From an uncultured Curtobacterium sp. (GTDB lineage Bacteria > Actinomycetota > Actinomycetes > Actinomycetales > Microbacteriaceae): a stretch of DNA of 64,000 bases. The notes under the pieces are model-generated. The model was not told where the DNA came from and did no database searches. It saw only the letters and a list, made by a program, of their open reading frames with translations. The stretch covers positions 43,043 through 107,042 of the forward strand of contig CAJYUW010000010.1 in assembly GCA_913778205.1 (NCBI GenBank), given 5' to 3'. Of the stretch, positions 21,296-34,536 are shown one piece after another; the first letter of the stretch is position 1; every line of letters starts with the position of its first letter. A program made the translations under genes and the position numbers.

Positions 21296-21308
21296 GTGGT
21301 CCGACCAC
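21296..21308. promoter_or_regulatory. 13-nt palindrome, possible operator
   Basis: GTGGTCCGACCAC is a perfect palindrome with one central base, 78 nt upstream of the DUF4383 start and next to the 31-nt repeats. A dimeric regulator site is possible but unproven. Confidence 0.35.
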
Positions 21309-21385
21309 CCGGGCGGTGGAACGGTCGGTCCGCGCGGTGCGTACGGTCGGCAGCACAGCACACTTCGCCGCACCAGGGAGGCACC

Positions 21386-21841
21386 ATGTCCGACGTCACC
21401 ACCGCCACCGACCGCTACGCCGGGTCGAGCATCCAGAGGATCGCCCTCCTCGTCGGGGTCGTGTTCCTGCTGGTCGGGATCGCGGGCTTCGTCCCCGGCC
21501 TCACGACGGGCGACCTCGGCGGCGCCGGGCACGGCTCGATGGCCATGCTGCTCGGGGTCTTCCAGGTCTCGGTGCTGCACAACGTCGTGCACCTGCTGTT
21601 CGGGGTCGTGGGGCTGCTCGCGGCGCGCTACCCGACCGGCTCCCGGATGTACCTCGTGATCGGCGGCATCGTCTACTTCGTGCTGTGGGTGTACGGGCTG
21701 TTCACCGCCGGCACCATGTCGGGCGCGAACTTCGTGCCGCTGAACTGGGCCGACAACTGGCTGCACCTCGTGCTCGCGGTCGGGATGGTCGCACTCGGGG
21801 TCGTGTTCCCGCGCGAGCGTCGGTACCCCGTGGGCGCCTGA
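21386..21841 (+). CDS. DUF4383 membrane protein
   Basis: A 151-residue protein with four hydrophobic segments: around residues 17-36, 48-70, 82-105 and 123-142. The early RIALLVGVVFLLVGIAGFVPG and mid HNVVHLLFGVVGL stretches resemble DUF4383 proteins of actinobacteria, whose function is unknown. GGGAGG 6 nt before the ATG supports the start. It is a single-gene plus-strand unit facing kbl and ends at a strong hairpin. Confidence 0.85.
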   Translation: MSDVTTATDRYAGSSIQRIALLVGVVFLLVGIAGFVPGLTTGDLGGAGHGSMAMLLGVFQVSVLHNVVHLLFGVVGLLAARYPTGSRMYLVIGGIVYFVLWVYGLFTAGTMSGANFVPLNWADNWLHLVLAVGMVALGVVFPRERRYPVGA

Positions 21842-21908
21842 CCGCAGGGCGAACGGAGCTCGACGGTCGTCGCGCGCGACAGCACCGGGTCGTCGACACC
21901 GGCCACAC

Positions 21909-21947
21909 CGGACGGCCCCGGGAGCGAGCATCTCCCGGGGCCGTCCG
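21909..21947. terminator. bidirectional hairpin between DUF4383 gene and kbl
   Basis: A perfect 16-bp stem (21909-21924 with 21932-21947) and 7-nt loop, placed between two converging genes. It can serve both. Confidence 0.85.
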
Positions 21948-21985
21948 GCGTCCGGCTGCCGTCGTGCGTCCGACGATCGTCCGGG

Positions 21986-23170
21986 TCAGTCGATCCCGAC
22001 CGCCGCGCGCGCCGCCACGAAGGCGTCCACGCACCGCCGGACCTGCTCCTCGGTGTGCGCCGCCGACAGCTGCACCCGGATGCGAGCCCTCCCCTGCGGC
22101 ACCACCGGGTAGCTGAACGCCGTCACGTACACCCCGCGGGCCTGCATCTCGTCCGCGATCCGTGCGGTACGCGCCGCGTCGTGGAACATCACGGGGACGA
22201 TCGGGTGCTCCCCCGGCAGCAGCTCGAAGCCGGCGTCCTCCATCAGGCCACGGAACACCCGTGCGTTCGAGGCCAGTCGCGCCCGCGCGTCGTCGGAGCG
22301 TTCGATGAGGTCGAGCGCCGCGACCGTGCCCGCCGCGATCACCGGTGCGAGTGAGTTCGAGAACAGGTACGGCCGAGACCGCTGCCGGAGCAGGTCGACG
22401 ATCTCGCGGCGGGACGACACGTAGCCGCCGGACGCACCGCCGAGCGCCTTGCCGAACGTGCCCGTGTACACGTCCACCCGGTCGGCGACCCCGCAGAGCT
22501 CGGGCGTGCCACGGCCGTGCTCGCCCACGAACCCGACGGCGTGCGAGTCGTCGACGATGACGAGCGCGTCGTACCGCTCCGCGAGGTCGCAGATCTCGGC
22601 GAGCGGAGCGATCGAGCCGTCCATCGAGAAGACGCCATCGGTGACCACCGCGCGGAAGCGGGCCGACGAGGCGGCGGCGAGCTGCGCCTCCAGGTCGGCG
22701 ACGTCGCGGTTCCGGTACCGGAACCGCTGCGCCTTCGACAGCCGGATCCCGTCGATGATCGAGGCGTGGTTCAGCTCGTCCGAGATGATCGCGTCCTCCG
22801 GGCCGAGCAGTACCTCGAACAGGCCCCCGTTCGCGTCGAAGCACGACGAGTACAGGATCGTGGCCTCGGTGCCGAGGAACGCCGACACCCGCCGTTCGAG
22901 GTCGAGGTGCAGGTCCTGCGTGCCGCAGATGAACCGCACGCTCGCCATGCCGTACCCCCAGCGGTCGAGGGCGTCCTTCGCCGCGTCGACGAGGTCCGTG
23001 GAGTCGGCGAGCCCGAGGTAGTTGTTCGCGCAGAAGTTCAGCAGGTCGAGCCCGTCCGCCTCGATCGCCGCCCGCTGGGGTCCGGCGATGCCGCGTTCGT
23101 GCTTCGTCAGCCCCGCCGCCTCGATGCCCGCGAGCTCCGCGGTCAGGTGGCCCTTGATCGCCCCGTACAT
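21986..23170 (-). CDS. kbl: glycine C-acetyltransferase
   Basis: PLP enzyme that splits 2-amino-3-ketobutyrate with CoA into glycine and acetyl-CoA, completing threonine breakdown begun by Tdh. 394 residues of the alpha-oxoamine synthase family. Landmarks: [22 protein letters not shown], the PLP Asp in [11 protein letters not shown] and the PLP lysine in [16 protein letters not shown] near residue 239. The ATG at 23170 overlaps the tdh stop (TGATG). Confidence 0.96.
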   Translation of the reverse strand: MYGAIKGHLTAELAGIEAAGLTKHERGIAGPQRAAIEADGLDLLNFCANNYLGLADSTDLVDAAKDALDRWGYGMASVRFICGTQDLHLDLERRVSAFLGTEATILYSSCFDANGGLFEVLLGPEDAIISDELNHASIIDGIRLSKAQRFRYRNRDVADLEAQLAAASSARFRAVVTDGVFSMDGSIAPLAEICDLAERYDALVIVDDSHAVGFVGEHGRGTPELCGVADRVDVYTGTFGKALGGASGGYVSSRREIVDLLRQRSRPYLFSNSLAPVIAAGTVAALDLIERSDDARARLASNARVFRGLMEDAGFELLPGEHPIVPVMFHDAARTARIADEMQARGVYVTAFSYPVVPQGRARIRVQLSAAHTEEQVRRCVDAFVAARAAVGID

Positions 23171-24264
23171 CAGTCCTCCGTCCAGTCGATGACGACCTTG
23201 CCGCCGTCCGCGCTCGCCGCCGCGGCGAACGCCGCCTCCCAGTCGCGCGCTGCGTAGCACGCGGACACGACCGAGCCGATGCGCTCCCGCAGGACCGCGC
23301 TGCTCTGCAGCATCGAGCTCATCGCCTGCCAGGTCTCGAACATCTCGCGGCCGTAGATGCCCTTCACGGTGAGCATGTGCGTGACGACCTTGCCCCAGTC
23401 GACCGCGATCGGCCCGCTCGGCAGTCCGAGCATCGCGATGTGGCCGCCGTGGTTCATGTTCTCGACCATCGCCGGCAGCGCGGTCGGCGCGCCGGACATC
23501 TCGAAGCCGACGTCGAAGCCCTCCCGCATGCCGAGCCGCCCCTGCGCCGCACGGATCGCGGCGGCACCACCGCCCGCGCCACCGCCGGGGACGCCGCTGC
23601 CGGCCGCCTCGCCGGCCCGGACGTCCACGCCCAGGTCGGCTCCCATCGCCTCGGCCATCCGCAGGCGGTTCGGGCTGACGTCCGTCCCGACCACGAACCG
23701 GGCACCCGCGTGCCGGGCGACCGCGATCGCCATGAGCCCGATCGGCCCGCACCCGGCGACGAGGACGTCCTCGCCGACGAGCGGGAACGCGAGCGCCGTG
23801 TGCACCGCGTTGCCGAGCGGGTCGAACAGCGCGCCGACCTCGGGTGCGACGTCGCCGTGGTGCACCCACACGTTCGTGCCCGGCAGGGTGAGGTACTCCG
23901 CGAACGCGCCGTCGCGCTGGACCCCGAGGCCCCTCGTCCGGATGCACATCTGTCGGCGGCCCGCACGGCAGTTCCGGCAGGTGCCGCACACGATGTGGCC
24001 CTCACCCGAGACCCGGTCCCCCACGGCGACGTCCCGCACGGCGGCGCCGACCTCGACGACCTCGCCGAAGAACTCGTGGCCGGGGACGAGCGGCGCGGTC
24101 ACCGCCGAGGCCGCCCAGTCGTCCCACCGCTGGATGTGCAGGTCGGTGCCGCAGATCCCGGTCCGCAGCACGCGGATGAGGACCTCGTCCTCGGTCGGGA
24201 CCGGCGCCGGCCGGTCGGTCATGGTCAGACCCGGACCGGCGTCCGGCTTGTAGAGCGCCCGCAT
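23170..24264 (-). CDS. tdh: L-threonine 3-dehydrogenase
   Basis: NAD-dependent oxidation of threonine to 2-amino-3-ketobutyrate, handed to Kbl. Zinc medium-chain dehydrogenase of 364 residues. Catalytic zinc ligand C38 in GICGTDLH and GHEFFGEV; structural zinc cysteines C93, C96, C99 and C107; NAD motif [11 protein letters not shown] near residue 170. A Gly/Ala-rich insert at about residues 218-235 makes it some 20 residues longer than the ~341 typical. ATG at 24264 with AGGTGA upstream; a GTG three codons earlier is possible. Confidence 0.95.
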   Translation of the reverse strand: MRALYKPDAGPGLTMTDRPAPVPTEDEVLIRVLRTGICGTDLHIQRWDDWAASAVTAPLVPGHEFFGEVVEVGAAVRDVAVGDRVSGEGHIVCGTCRNCRAGRRQMCIRTRGLGVQRDGAFAEYLTLPGTNVWVHHGDVAPEVGALFDPLGNAVHTALAFPLVGEDVLVAGCGPIGLMAIAVARHAGARFVVGTDVSPNRLRMAEAMGADLGVDVRAGEAAGSGVPGGGAGGGAAAIRAAQGRLGMREGFDVGFEMSGAPTALPAMVENMNHGGHIAMLGLPSGPIAVDWGKVVTHMLTVKGIYGREMFETWQAMSSMLQSSAVLRERIGSVVSACYAARDWEAAFAAAASADGGKVVIDWTED

Positions 24265-24303
24265 CGGCGTCACCTCGTCACTTCGTCGTGCGTGTGATGT
24301 GTT

Positions 24304-24328
24304 CGGCGGTGGTTCGTGACCACCGCCG
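24304..24328. terminator. 10-bp hairpin upstream of tdh
   Basis: CGGCGGTGGT at 24304-24313 pairs with ACCACCGCCG at 24319-24328 around a 5-nt loop, 40 nt upstream of the tdh ATG. Either a weak terminator or a leader structure. Confidence 0.45.
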
Positions 24329-24420
24329 ACCAGCCTCCCACACGTCGGCTCGTCCAGGGTGCGCAGGACGTCCGGTGCCGGCCGGGAGGCGCGGCTCGGC
24401 TCCGCCACGCCGGTGGCACC

Positions 24421-24493
24421 GGGTGGGTGGTCGGGGCGGGGTGGGTTCGTGGCAGGTCCGGGCGGGGTGGGTCGGGGCGGGGCGGGTCGGGGT
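24421..24493 (+). repeat. G-tract run with quadruplex potential
   Basis: About ten runs of three or four G separated by 1-8 nt on the plus strand. The first eight already satisfy a G3N1-7 pattern. C-rich on the transcribed-RNA strand of the flanking genes. Confidence 0.7.
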
Positions 24494-24521
24494 CCCGGCA
24501 GGGATGCGTCGGGCGGTTCCG

Positions 24522-24687
24522 GCGCCGACCGTTGCGCGTGCAAGCAGCGACGGCGCCGCTGTCGTACGACGACGACTGGGTCGTTCCGCAGCGACGAACT
24601 CGGGCGCCGATCGTTGCGCGTGCAAGCAGCGACGGCGCCGCTGTCGTACGACGACGACGAGGTCGTTCGGCAGCGACGGCGGGATCG
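24522..24687. repeat. 82-84-nt repeat pair, relative of the 18040 array
   Basis: Two units (24522-24603 and 24604-24687) each start GCGCCGA(C/T)CGTTGCGCGTGC and contain the palindrome GTCGTACGAC. Read on minus, the core GTCGTACGACAGCGG...TTGCACGCGCAA closely matches the plus-strand 89-nt units at 18040-18420. Confidence 0.8.
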
Positions 24688-24698
24688 GCGCCCCGCGG

Positions 24699-26681
24699 TC
24701 AGACCTCGGTGAAGGGCTCGGCGTCGTCGAGTCGCACGCGCAGGGTCGGAGCCGCACGCCGACGGTTGCCACCCGGGAGCACCCGCCGGGTCGACGACCG
24801 CCGGATCACCTCGGCCTTGAGCGTCGCCGCGACCTCGGCCCCGTGCGCGTACGGGAACCGCACGATCGCTCGCACCGTCCCCGGGACCGGGTCGCCCTCG
24901 ACCGGCACGGGCCCGAGCACCGGACCGGCGATCGCGTCGCCGAGGGCCTCGACCGCTGCCGTCACCGCCTCGTCCGTCCCGGTGAGCGTCGCGACCCGGA
25001 CCGCCGGCGGGAAGTGCAGCTCCCGACGGTCCGCGAGTTCGTCGTGCGCAGGGCCGTCGAGCCGCCACGTCGCCATGGCCGTCGCGAGCCGCCCACCGAT
25101 CCCGACGAGGTACACCTCGGCTCCGGGGGCTCCCTTCGCGGCGGCGTTCGTCCAGAAGCGCAGGACGTCCTCCTGCACGCGGAGTCCCTCGCGGGCGAGC
25201 AGCCGTTCGCCGTCGAGCAGGAGCACGCACGCGTAGCCGCCGGGCACGCTCGGCTCCGCTCCACGGGTGGCGACGACGACCGAGGGCCGCGCCGGGACCT
25301 CGTCGAGCGGGCGGGACCCGTCGGCGACCACGATCCTCGTGCCGGGGAACGCGCGACCGAGCTCGTCGGCGGTCCGCTGCGCCCCCTGCCCCACGGGCTT
25401 GAGCTTCCCGCCGCCGCACGTCGGGCACCGGAACCCGACCGCGAGGGCGCCGCAGAACCGACACTGCGGCGTGGCGTTCCGGTGCGGGCTGCCGAGCGGA
25501 CCGCCGCAGACCCGGCAGTGCGCGCGTTCGCCGCAGTCGGCACAGACGAGACCGGTGCCGAATCCCGGGTTCGCCACCTGGACGAGCACCGGACCGTGCT
25601 GGCTGGCCTCCCGTGCGGCCCGCCACGCCGTACTCGGGATGCGGGCCTGGGCGGCGAAGCCCTCGGCGCTCGCCTGCTGCGCCGTGGGGATCACGTTCGG
25701 CGCCGGCACGCGGTGCGGCGCGACCTCCTGCAACCAGTGCAGTTCGACGAGCCGCTGCACGTCGGTCGAGCGGGCGTGCGCGAGGAACAGGAGCGCGGCC
25801 CCCGACTGCGCGGTCCGGACGAGCGCGACGTCGCGGCTGTGCACGTACGGCGCGCGGGGCTCGATGAACGAGGCGTCCCCGTCGTCCCACATCGCGATGA
25901 GCCCGAGCTCGGTCGCGGGCGCGAACACGGCAGTGCGGTTGCCGATCGCGACGACCGCGTGCGTCCGCGCCTGCAGCAGGGCCTTCGCGCGCTGCCCGTT
26001 CGTCTGCTTGGCGTCGAACCGGACGACGCGCTCGGGCGGCAAGATGGCCAGCAGCGCGCGCTCGAGGTCGGTGACGTCGCGGAAGTCCGGCACCGCGAGC
26101 ACGACGGACTGCTCCCGCGCGACGACGTGCGACGCCGCCTGCGCGAGTGTCGCGGCCCAGCCGGGAACCCACACGGGCTCGTCGGCGGAGCCGAGGTCGA
26201 CGGGGTGGGGGACGGCGTCGACCGCAGCCCGACCGCGGTCGGCGAGCAGGGCCTCCAGGGCGCCGTCAGCGTAGCCGGTGACGGGGGTGGGCGCCGCCGC
26301 GGGTGGCGACCACGCGATGTCGCGGGCGAGCCAGGCCTTCTCGGCACGGACCTGGCGCGTCGGTACCGCGAGCCGGAGCACGTCGGACGCGACGCCCGCA
26401 GCCCGGTCGGCGACCGCCCGTGCGAGCGTCCAGACCTCCGGAGCGAGGACCGGCACCGAGGAGACGACCTCCTCGACCTGGCTGAGTTCGCCCGGGTAGT
26501 CGCCCTCCGAGACGACCTCGACGACGTAGGCGTCGGACATCCGGGCACCGGTGCGCAGCGGCACCTTCACGCGGACCCCCGGCACGCAGTCGTCCTCGAG
26601 CTCGTCCGGCACCCGGTAGTCGAACAGACGGTCCAACTGCGGGAGCGGCGAGTCGAGGACGACGCGCGCGACGGTGGTCAC
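24699..26681 (-). CDS. priA: primosomal protein N' (actinobacterial PriA, no visible helicase motif)
   Basis: Replication-restart protein. 660 residues. The N-terminal 3'-DNA-binding domain ([18 protein letters not shown]) and the zinc-binding cysteines ([27 protein letters not shown], about residues 377-423) are intact. The Walker A position reads [13 protein letters not shown] with no GKT, and the DEAH position reads MWDDGDASF. Loss of helicase motifs is known for actinobacterial PriA, which probably acts as a scaffold rather than a helicase. GTG start at 26681, 9 nt after metK. Confidence 0.93.
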   Translation of the reverse strand: MTTVARVVLDSPLPQLDRLFDYRVPDELEDDCVPGVRVKVPLRTGARMSDAYVVEVVSEGDYPGELSQVEEVVSSVPVLAPEVWTLARAVADRAAGVASDVLRLAVPTRQVRAEKAWLARDIAWSPPAAAPTPVTGYADGALEALLADRGRAAVDAVPHPVDLGSADEPVWVPGWAATLAQAASHVVAREQSVVLAVPDFRDVTDLERALLAILPPERVVRFDAKQTNGQRAKALLQARTHAVVAIGNRTAVFAPATELGLIAMWDDGDASFIEPRAPYVHSRDVALVRTAQSGAALLFLAHARSTDVQRLVELHWLQEVAPHRVPAPNVIPTAQQASAEGFAAQARIPSTAWRAAREASQHGPVLVQVANPGFGTGLVCADCGERAHCRVCGGPLGSPHRNATPQCRFCGALAVGFRCPTCGGGKLKPVGQGAQRTADELGRAFPGTRIVVADGSRPLDEVPARPSVVVATRGAEPSVPGGYACVLLLDGERLLAREGLRVQEDVLRFWTNAAAKGAPGAEVYLVGIGGRLATAMATWRLDGPAHDELADRRELHFPPAVRVATLTGTDEAVTAAVEALGDAIAGPVLGPVPVEGDPVPGTVRAIVRFPYAHGAEVAATLKAEVIRRSSTRRVLPGGNRRRAAPTLRVRLDDAEPFTEV

Positions 26682-26690
26682 GCGGTACCG

Positions 26691-27905
26691 CTAGACGGTG
26701 GCGGCGACGAGTCCTGCCGCGGCCCGGAGCGCCTCGACGCGGTCGAGCTGCTCCCAGGTGAACCCGGGGAGCTCGCGGCCGAAGTGCCCGTACGTCGCGG
26801 TCTGCGCGTAGCGGGGCTTCAGGAGGTCGAGGTCGAGGATGATCGCGGCGGGCCGGAGGTCGAAGACCTCGAGGATGGCCTGCTCGATGGTCGCGTCGTC
26901 GACGTGTCCGGTGCCGAACGACTCCACGTAGAGCCCGACGGGCTTGGCTCGGCCGATCGCGTACGCGACCTGGACCTCGAGGCGGTCGGCGAGACCGGCT
27001 GCGACCGCGTTCTTCGCGACCCAGCGGAGCGCGTACGCGGCCGAACGGTCGACCTTCGACGGGTCCTTGCCGGAGAACGCGCCGCCCCCGTGTCGGGAGG
27101 CGCCGCCGTAGGTGTCGACGATCACCTTGCGGCCCGTGAGTCCGGCATCGCCCTGCGGCCCGCCGATCTCGAAGCGACCGGTGGGGTTCACGATGACCTC
27201 GACGCGGGACGAGTCCAGGTCGACCAGGTCGAGCACCGGGCGGATCACGTGCTCGGTGACGTCCGCGGTGAGCTGCTCGAGGCTGACGCTCGGGGCGTGC
27301 TGCGTCGAGAGCACGACGGTCTGGACCGTCTTCGGCACGACGCCGTCGTAGCCGACGGTGACCTGGGTCTTGCCGTCCGGGCGAAGGTAGGGCAGCTCGC
27401 CCGACTTCCGCACCGCTGCGAGGCGCTCGGCCAGACGGTGGGCCAGCCAGATGGCGACCGGCATGTACTCGGGCGTCTCGTTCGTCGCGAAGCCGAACAT
27501 GATGCCCTGGTCGCCGGCGCCCTGACGGTCGAGCGGGTCGACGCCCGCTCCGGACCGGCTGTCGAGGGACTCGTCGACGCCCTGCGCGATGTCCGGCGAC
27601 TGCGCGCCGATCGACACCTCGACGCCGCAGGTGCGGCCGTCGAAGGAGACCTCGGACGAGTTGTACCCGATGCCCGTGATGACGTCACGGACGAGCTTCG
27701 GGATCTCGACGTACCCGGAGGTCGTGACCTCGCCGGCGACGTGCACGAGACCGGTGGTGACCATGGTCTCGACCGCGACGCGCGCGTTCGGGTCGACCTC
27801 GAGCAGCGCGTCGAGGATGGCGTCCGAGATCTGGTCGCAGATCTTGTCGGGGTGCCCCTCGGTCACCGACTCGGACGTGAAGAGGCGCAGGTTGCTCGTC
27901 GTCAC
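26691..27905 (-). CDS. metK: S-adenosylmethionine synthetase
   Basis: Makes S-adenosylmethionine from methionine and ATP. 404 residues from the GTG at 27905, 5 nt after the rpoZ stop. Landmarks: [24 protein letters not shown] and [16 protein letters not shown]. In relatives coaBC lies between rpoZ and metK; here it is absent. Confidence 0.97.
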   Translation of the reverse strand: MTTSNLRLFTSESVTEGHPDKICDQISDAILDALLEVDPNARVAVETMVTTGLVHVAGEVTTSGYVEIPKLVRDVITGIGYNSSEVSFDGRTCGVEVSIGAQSPDIAQGVDESLDSRSGAGVDPLDRQGAGDQGIMFGFATNETPEYMPVAIWLAHRLAERLAAVRKSGELPYLRPDGKTQVTVGYDGVVPKTVQTVVLSTQHAPSVSLEQLTADVTEHVIRPVLDLVDLDSSRVEVIVNPTGRFEIGGPQGDAGLTGRKVIVDTYGGASRHGGGAFSGKDPSKVDRSAAYALRWVAKNAVAAGLADRLEVQVAYAIGRAKPVGLYVESFGTGHVDDATIEQAILEVFDLRPAAIILDLDLLKPRYAQTATYGHFGRELPGFTWEQLDRVEALRAAAGLVAATV

Positions 27906-27910
27906 CGGGG

Positions 27911-28174
27911 TCAGTCGGTCGGCTGCTGCTGCTTGGTGACCGTCAGCTTGTCCTCGTTGATCTCGTGGAGCGCGACGGAGAGCGGCTTGTCGTCGATCGT
28001 GGAGTCCACGAGCGGGCCGACGTTGTCGAAGAGCGAGCCCTCGTGCAGGTCGGCGTAGTAGTCGTTGATCTGGCGGGCGCGCTTCGACGCGAAGATGACG
28101 AGCGCGTACTTCGACTCGACCTTGGCGAGCAGGTCGTCGATGGGCGGGTCGATGATGCCCTGGGGGTTGGCCAT
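27911..28174 (-). CDS. rpoZ: RNA polymerase omega subunit
   Basis: Small subunit that helps assemble and stabilise RNA polymerase. 87 residues with the omega core [19 protein letters not shown] and [12 protein letters not shown] at 28174 preceded by AGGAG at good spacing. Follows gmk by 53 bp. Confidence 0.96.
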   Translation of the reverse strand: MANPQGIIDPPIDDLLAKVESKYALVIFASKRARQINDYYADLHEGSLFDNVGPLVDSTIDDKPLSVALHEINEDKLTVTKQQQPTD

Positions 28175-28227
28175 GGTGTCTCCTGTCAACGTTCGTGTCG
28201 CGCCCGGTGGGCACAGCGCGACCCCGG

Positions 28228-29148
28228 CTAGGGCGCAGTGAACAAGTCTACGACTTCGTGTGCCGCGGTGCTGACATCGGAGTTCACGATCCGCACGTCG
28301 AACTCGTCCTGCGCGGCCAGTTCGACCTTCGCGGTCTCGAGGCGTCGGGCCTGTTCCTCGGGCGACTCGGTGCCGCGGCCGATGAGCCGACGGACCAGTT
28401 CCTCCCAGGTGGGCGGCAGCAGGAACACGAGGACGGCCTCGGGCATCGCGTCCTTCACCTGGCGGGCGCCCTGCAGGTCGATCTCGAGCATCACGCGGTC
28501 GCCGGCGTCGAGCGCGCGGTCGATCGGCGGGCGCGGGGTGCCGTACCGGTACGAGTTGTGCACGGTCGCCCACTCGAGGAGCTCACGGTCACGGACCATC
28601 CGGTCGAACTCGGCGTCGTCGACGAAGTAGTAGTGCACGCCGTCGACCTCCCCGGGCCGGGGCTTGCGGGTCGTCGCGGACACACTGAGGTTCACGTCCG
28701 GGAAGTGCTCGCGGATGTAGGCGCTGACGGTGCCCTTGCCGACGGCCGTGGGGCCGGCGAGCACGACCAGCTTCGACGCCGTCCGCTTCCCCGTCCGTCC
28801 GGCCAGCCAGTCGGCCAGCGCGGACCGCTGCCGGACCCCGAGGCCGCCGAGCCGCTTCGAGGACGCGATCCGGAGCATCTGCATCACGGCGTCGGCGCGG
28901 GCGGGACCGATGCCGGGGAGGCAGGTCAGCAGGTCCCGCACCCGGAGCGACTTCTCCGCCGGGGCGTCGTCGTCGGACCACGCCGCACGCGCGACCTCGA
29001 GCGGCGTCCGCTCCCCCGCCACGATCGCCGCCTTGACGGCAGCCCGGGCGCGTCGGGCCGCGACGGCCGCCTGCGCGGCGGCGACCCGGTCGACCTCGGG
29101 CGGGGTGCGGTGCGCGGGGAGCCCTCCGCGGTCGGTGCCGTCCGTCAT
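28228..29148 (-). CDS. gmk: actinobacterial IHF domain fused to guanylate kinase
   Basis: The C-terminal part (about residues 126-306) is guanylate kinase (GMP + ATP to GDP + ADP): P-loop GPTAVGKGT at 132-140, [17 protein letters not shown] and DLQGARQVK. The N-terminal ~120 residues match actinobacterial integration host factor (mIHF): [27 protein letters not shown] (helix-two-turn-helix, 73-89) and [13 protein letters not shown]. In mycobacteria mihF and gmk are adjacent separate genes; here they form one frame. No start codon with a ribosome-binding site was found between the domains. ATG at 29148 overlaps the pyrF stop (ATGA). Confidence 0.93.
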   Translation of the reverse strand: MTDGTDRGGLPAHRTPPEVDRVAAAQAAVAARRARAAVKAAIVAGERTPLEVARAAWSDDDAPAEKSLRVRDLLTCLPGIGPARADAVMQMLRIASSKRLGGLGVRQRSALADWLAGRTGKRTASKLVVLAGPTAVGKGTVSAYIREHFPDVNLSVSATTRKPRPGEVDGVHYYFVDDAEFDRMVRDRELLEWATVHNSYRYGTPRPPIDRALDAGDRVMLEIDLQGARQVKDAMPEAVLVFLLPPTWEELVRRLIGRGTESPEEQARRLETAKVELAAQDEFDVRIVNSDVSTAAHEVVDLFTAP

Positions 29149-30028
29149 GCCGCGGCCCCGAGTGCGGCGGCGATCCGGTCGGCACGGTCGGCCACGAGCG
29201 CGGCGACCCCGTCGGGTCCGTCCACGAGCAGTCCGCGCGACTCGTTCACGAGCACCTGCTCGGCGCGCGAGCCGTACCGTGCGCGGAGGTCCTCGATCCG
29301 GGCTCCCTGCGCGCCGAAGCCCGGGGCGAGCACCGGCGCGGGGCCGATGTCGTCGCCGGTGATGCCGAAGTCGGTCAGGTCGAGGGTCGCGCCGAGCACG
29401 AGCCCGACGTCGCCGAGGGGCTGCTCTCCCACGGAACGGTTGTCGTCTGCCACGTCCTCGACGATACCGGCCGCCACGGTCCGTCCCGCACGCGGCCCCT
29501 CCGCCAGCACCGCGGTCTGCAACACGCGGGCCTCGGGGTTGCTCGTCGCGGCGAGGACGAACACGCCCGCACCGTTCGCCCGCGCGGTGTCGATCGTGCC
29601 GCGGAGCGAGCCGTAGCCGAGGTACGGCGAGACCGTCATGGCGTCGGCCCGGAACGGCCCGTCGCGGTCGATCCAGGCCTCCGCGTAGTCGTCGCCGGTG
29701 CTGCCGATGTCGCCCCGCTTCACGTCGGCGACGACGAGGAGGCCCGCATCGCGCGCCCGACGCAGGGTCGCGTCGAGCGCGCGGTAGCCCGCCACCCCCG
29801 CGGCTTCGAAGAACGCGATCTGCGGCTTCACGATCGACGCGCGGCCGGCAGCCGCGTCGACCAGGGTCGCGCCGAAGGCGGTCAATCCCTGCTCGTCGCG
29901 GCCGAGCCCCCACGCCGCCAGGGTGGCGGCGTGGGGGTCGATGCCGACGCACAGTGCGGAACGCGACGCCATGGCGTCCGCGAGCCGTACGCCGAAGGGG
30001 GTCGGGCCTCCCGGCTGTGCCACCGGGC

Positions 30029-30032
<4 letters not shown>
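29145..30032 (-). CDS. pyrF: orotidine 5'-phosphate decarboxylase (type 2)
   Basis: Decarboxylates OMP to UMP, the last step of UMP synthesis. 295 residues of the longer type-2 family found in actinobacteria. Landmarks: [24 protein letters not shown], catalytic [12 protein letters not shown], and [10 protein letters not shown]. The GTG at 30032 overlaps the carB stop by GTGA. Confidence 0.96.
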
Positions 30033-33306
<3,274 letters not shown>

Positions 33307-33307
<1 letters not shown>

Positions 33308-34536
33308 CAGTTGCTGCTTTCGTTCTGCTCGGCCGACGCGCCGGCGTCGGTCGTCGGGTCGGCTGCGGGGGTCGTCGCGGTGGCGGTCGCCACGTCGAGC
33401 GGCGTCCCGTCGCGTCGCGCACGGACCAGGTCCGCGAACCGGTCGAACAGGTACATCGAGTCGTGCGGGCCGGCCGCCGCCTCGGGGTGGTACTGCACGC
33501 TGAACGCGGGCACGTCGAGCGCGCGGAGCCCCTCGACGACCTGGTCGTTCAGGGAGTAGTGCGAGACCTCGACCCGGCCGAACCCGGCGGGCGACTCGAC
33601 GACCTCGCCGAGCGGCGCGTCGACCGCGAAGCCGTGGTTCTGGCTGGTGATCTCGACCTTGCCCGTCGCGGTGTCGAGCACGGGCTGGTTGATGCCGCGG
33701 TGACCGAACGGCAGCTTGTACGTCCCGAAGCCGAGCGCGCGCCCGAGGAGCTGGTTGCCGAAGCAGATGCCGAAGAACGGGCGGCCGGTCCGCAGGCTCT
33801 CCTGCAGCAGCGCCACCTGCGCGTCCGACGCCGCCGGGTCGCCGGGGCCGTTCGAGTAGAAGAGCGCATCCGGGGCGAGCTCCTCGAGCTGCGCCGCCGA
33901 GATGTCCTGCGGCACGACGTGCACCTCGAACCCGCGCTCGGCGAGGTACCGGGTGGTCGAGGCCTTCACCCCGAGGTCGAGCACGGCCAGGCGACCGATC
34001 TGCTCGCCCACCGCGGGGACGACGTAGGTCTCCGGGGTCGACACGGTCGCGGAGAAGTTCGCGCCGGACATGGCCGCCTGGTCGCGGACGGCGGCCAGCT
34101 GCTCGTCGGCGGGGAGGTCGGCGTCGGCACCGCTGAAGACGCCGCCCTTCATGGCGCCGGCGTCGCGGATCCGGCGGGTGAGCGCCCGCGTGTCGATGCC
34201 GGAGATGCCGACGATGCCGTCGCGCACCAGGTGGTCGTCGAGCGTGGCGTTCGCGCGGTGGTTCGACACGATGCGGCTGGGGTCGCGCACCACGTACCCG
34301 GCGACCCAGATGCGGCGGGACTCGGGGTCCTCGTCGTTCACCCCCGTGTTGCCGATGTGGGGTGCGGTCTGCACCACGATCTGTCCGGCGTAGGAGGGAT
34401 CGGTCAGCGTCTCCTGGTACCCGGTCATGCCGGTCGCGAAGACCACCTCACCCAGGGATCGGCCTCGGGCGCCGTACGCCCGACCGTCGTAGCGGGTGCC
34501 GTCCTCGAGGACCAGTACGGCCCGTTCGCGTGTCAT
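33307..34536 (-). CDS. carA: carbamoyl-phosphate synthase small subunit
   Basis: Glutaminase that supplies ammonia to CarB. 409 residues. Class-I amidotransferase triad visible: Cys in [14 protein letters not shown], His and Glu in [11 protein letters not shown]-terminal domain begins [17 protein letters not shown] at 34536 overlaps the upstream bPH gene's stop (TGATG). The C-terminal ~25 residues are a variable Ala/Thr-rich tail. Confidence 0.97.

Larger units (their letters stand above)
24265..24698. other. 434-bp priA-tdh intergenic region
   Basis: No credible gene. From tdh outward it holds a hairpin (24304-24328), a GGGAGGCGCGG half-palindrome element (24374-24420), a run of G-tracts (24421-24493) and two 82-84-nt repeats (24522-24687). 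Confidence 0.75.
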
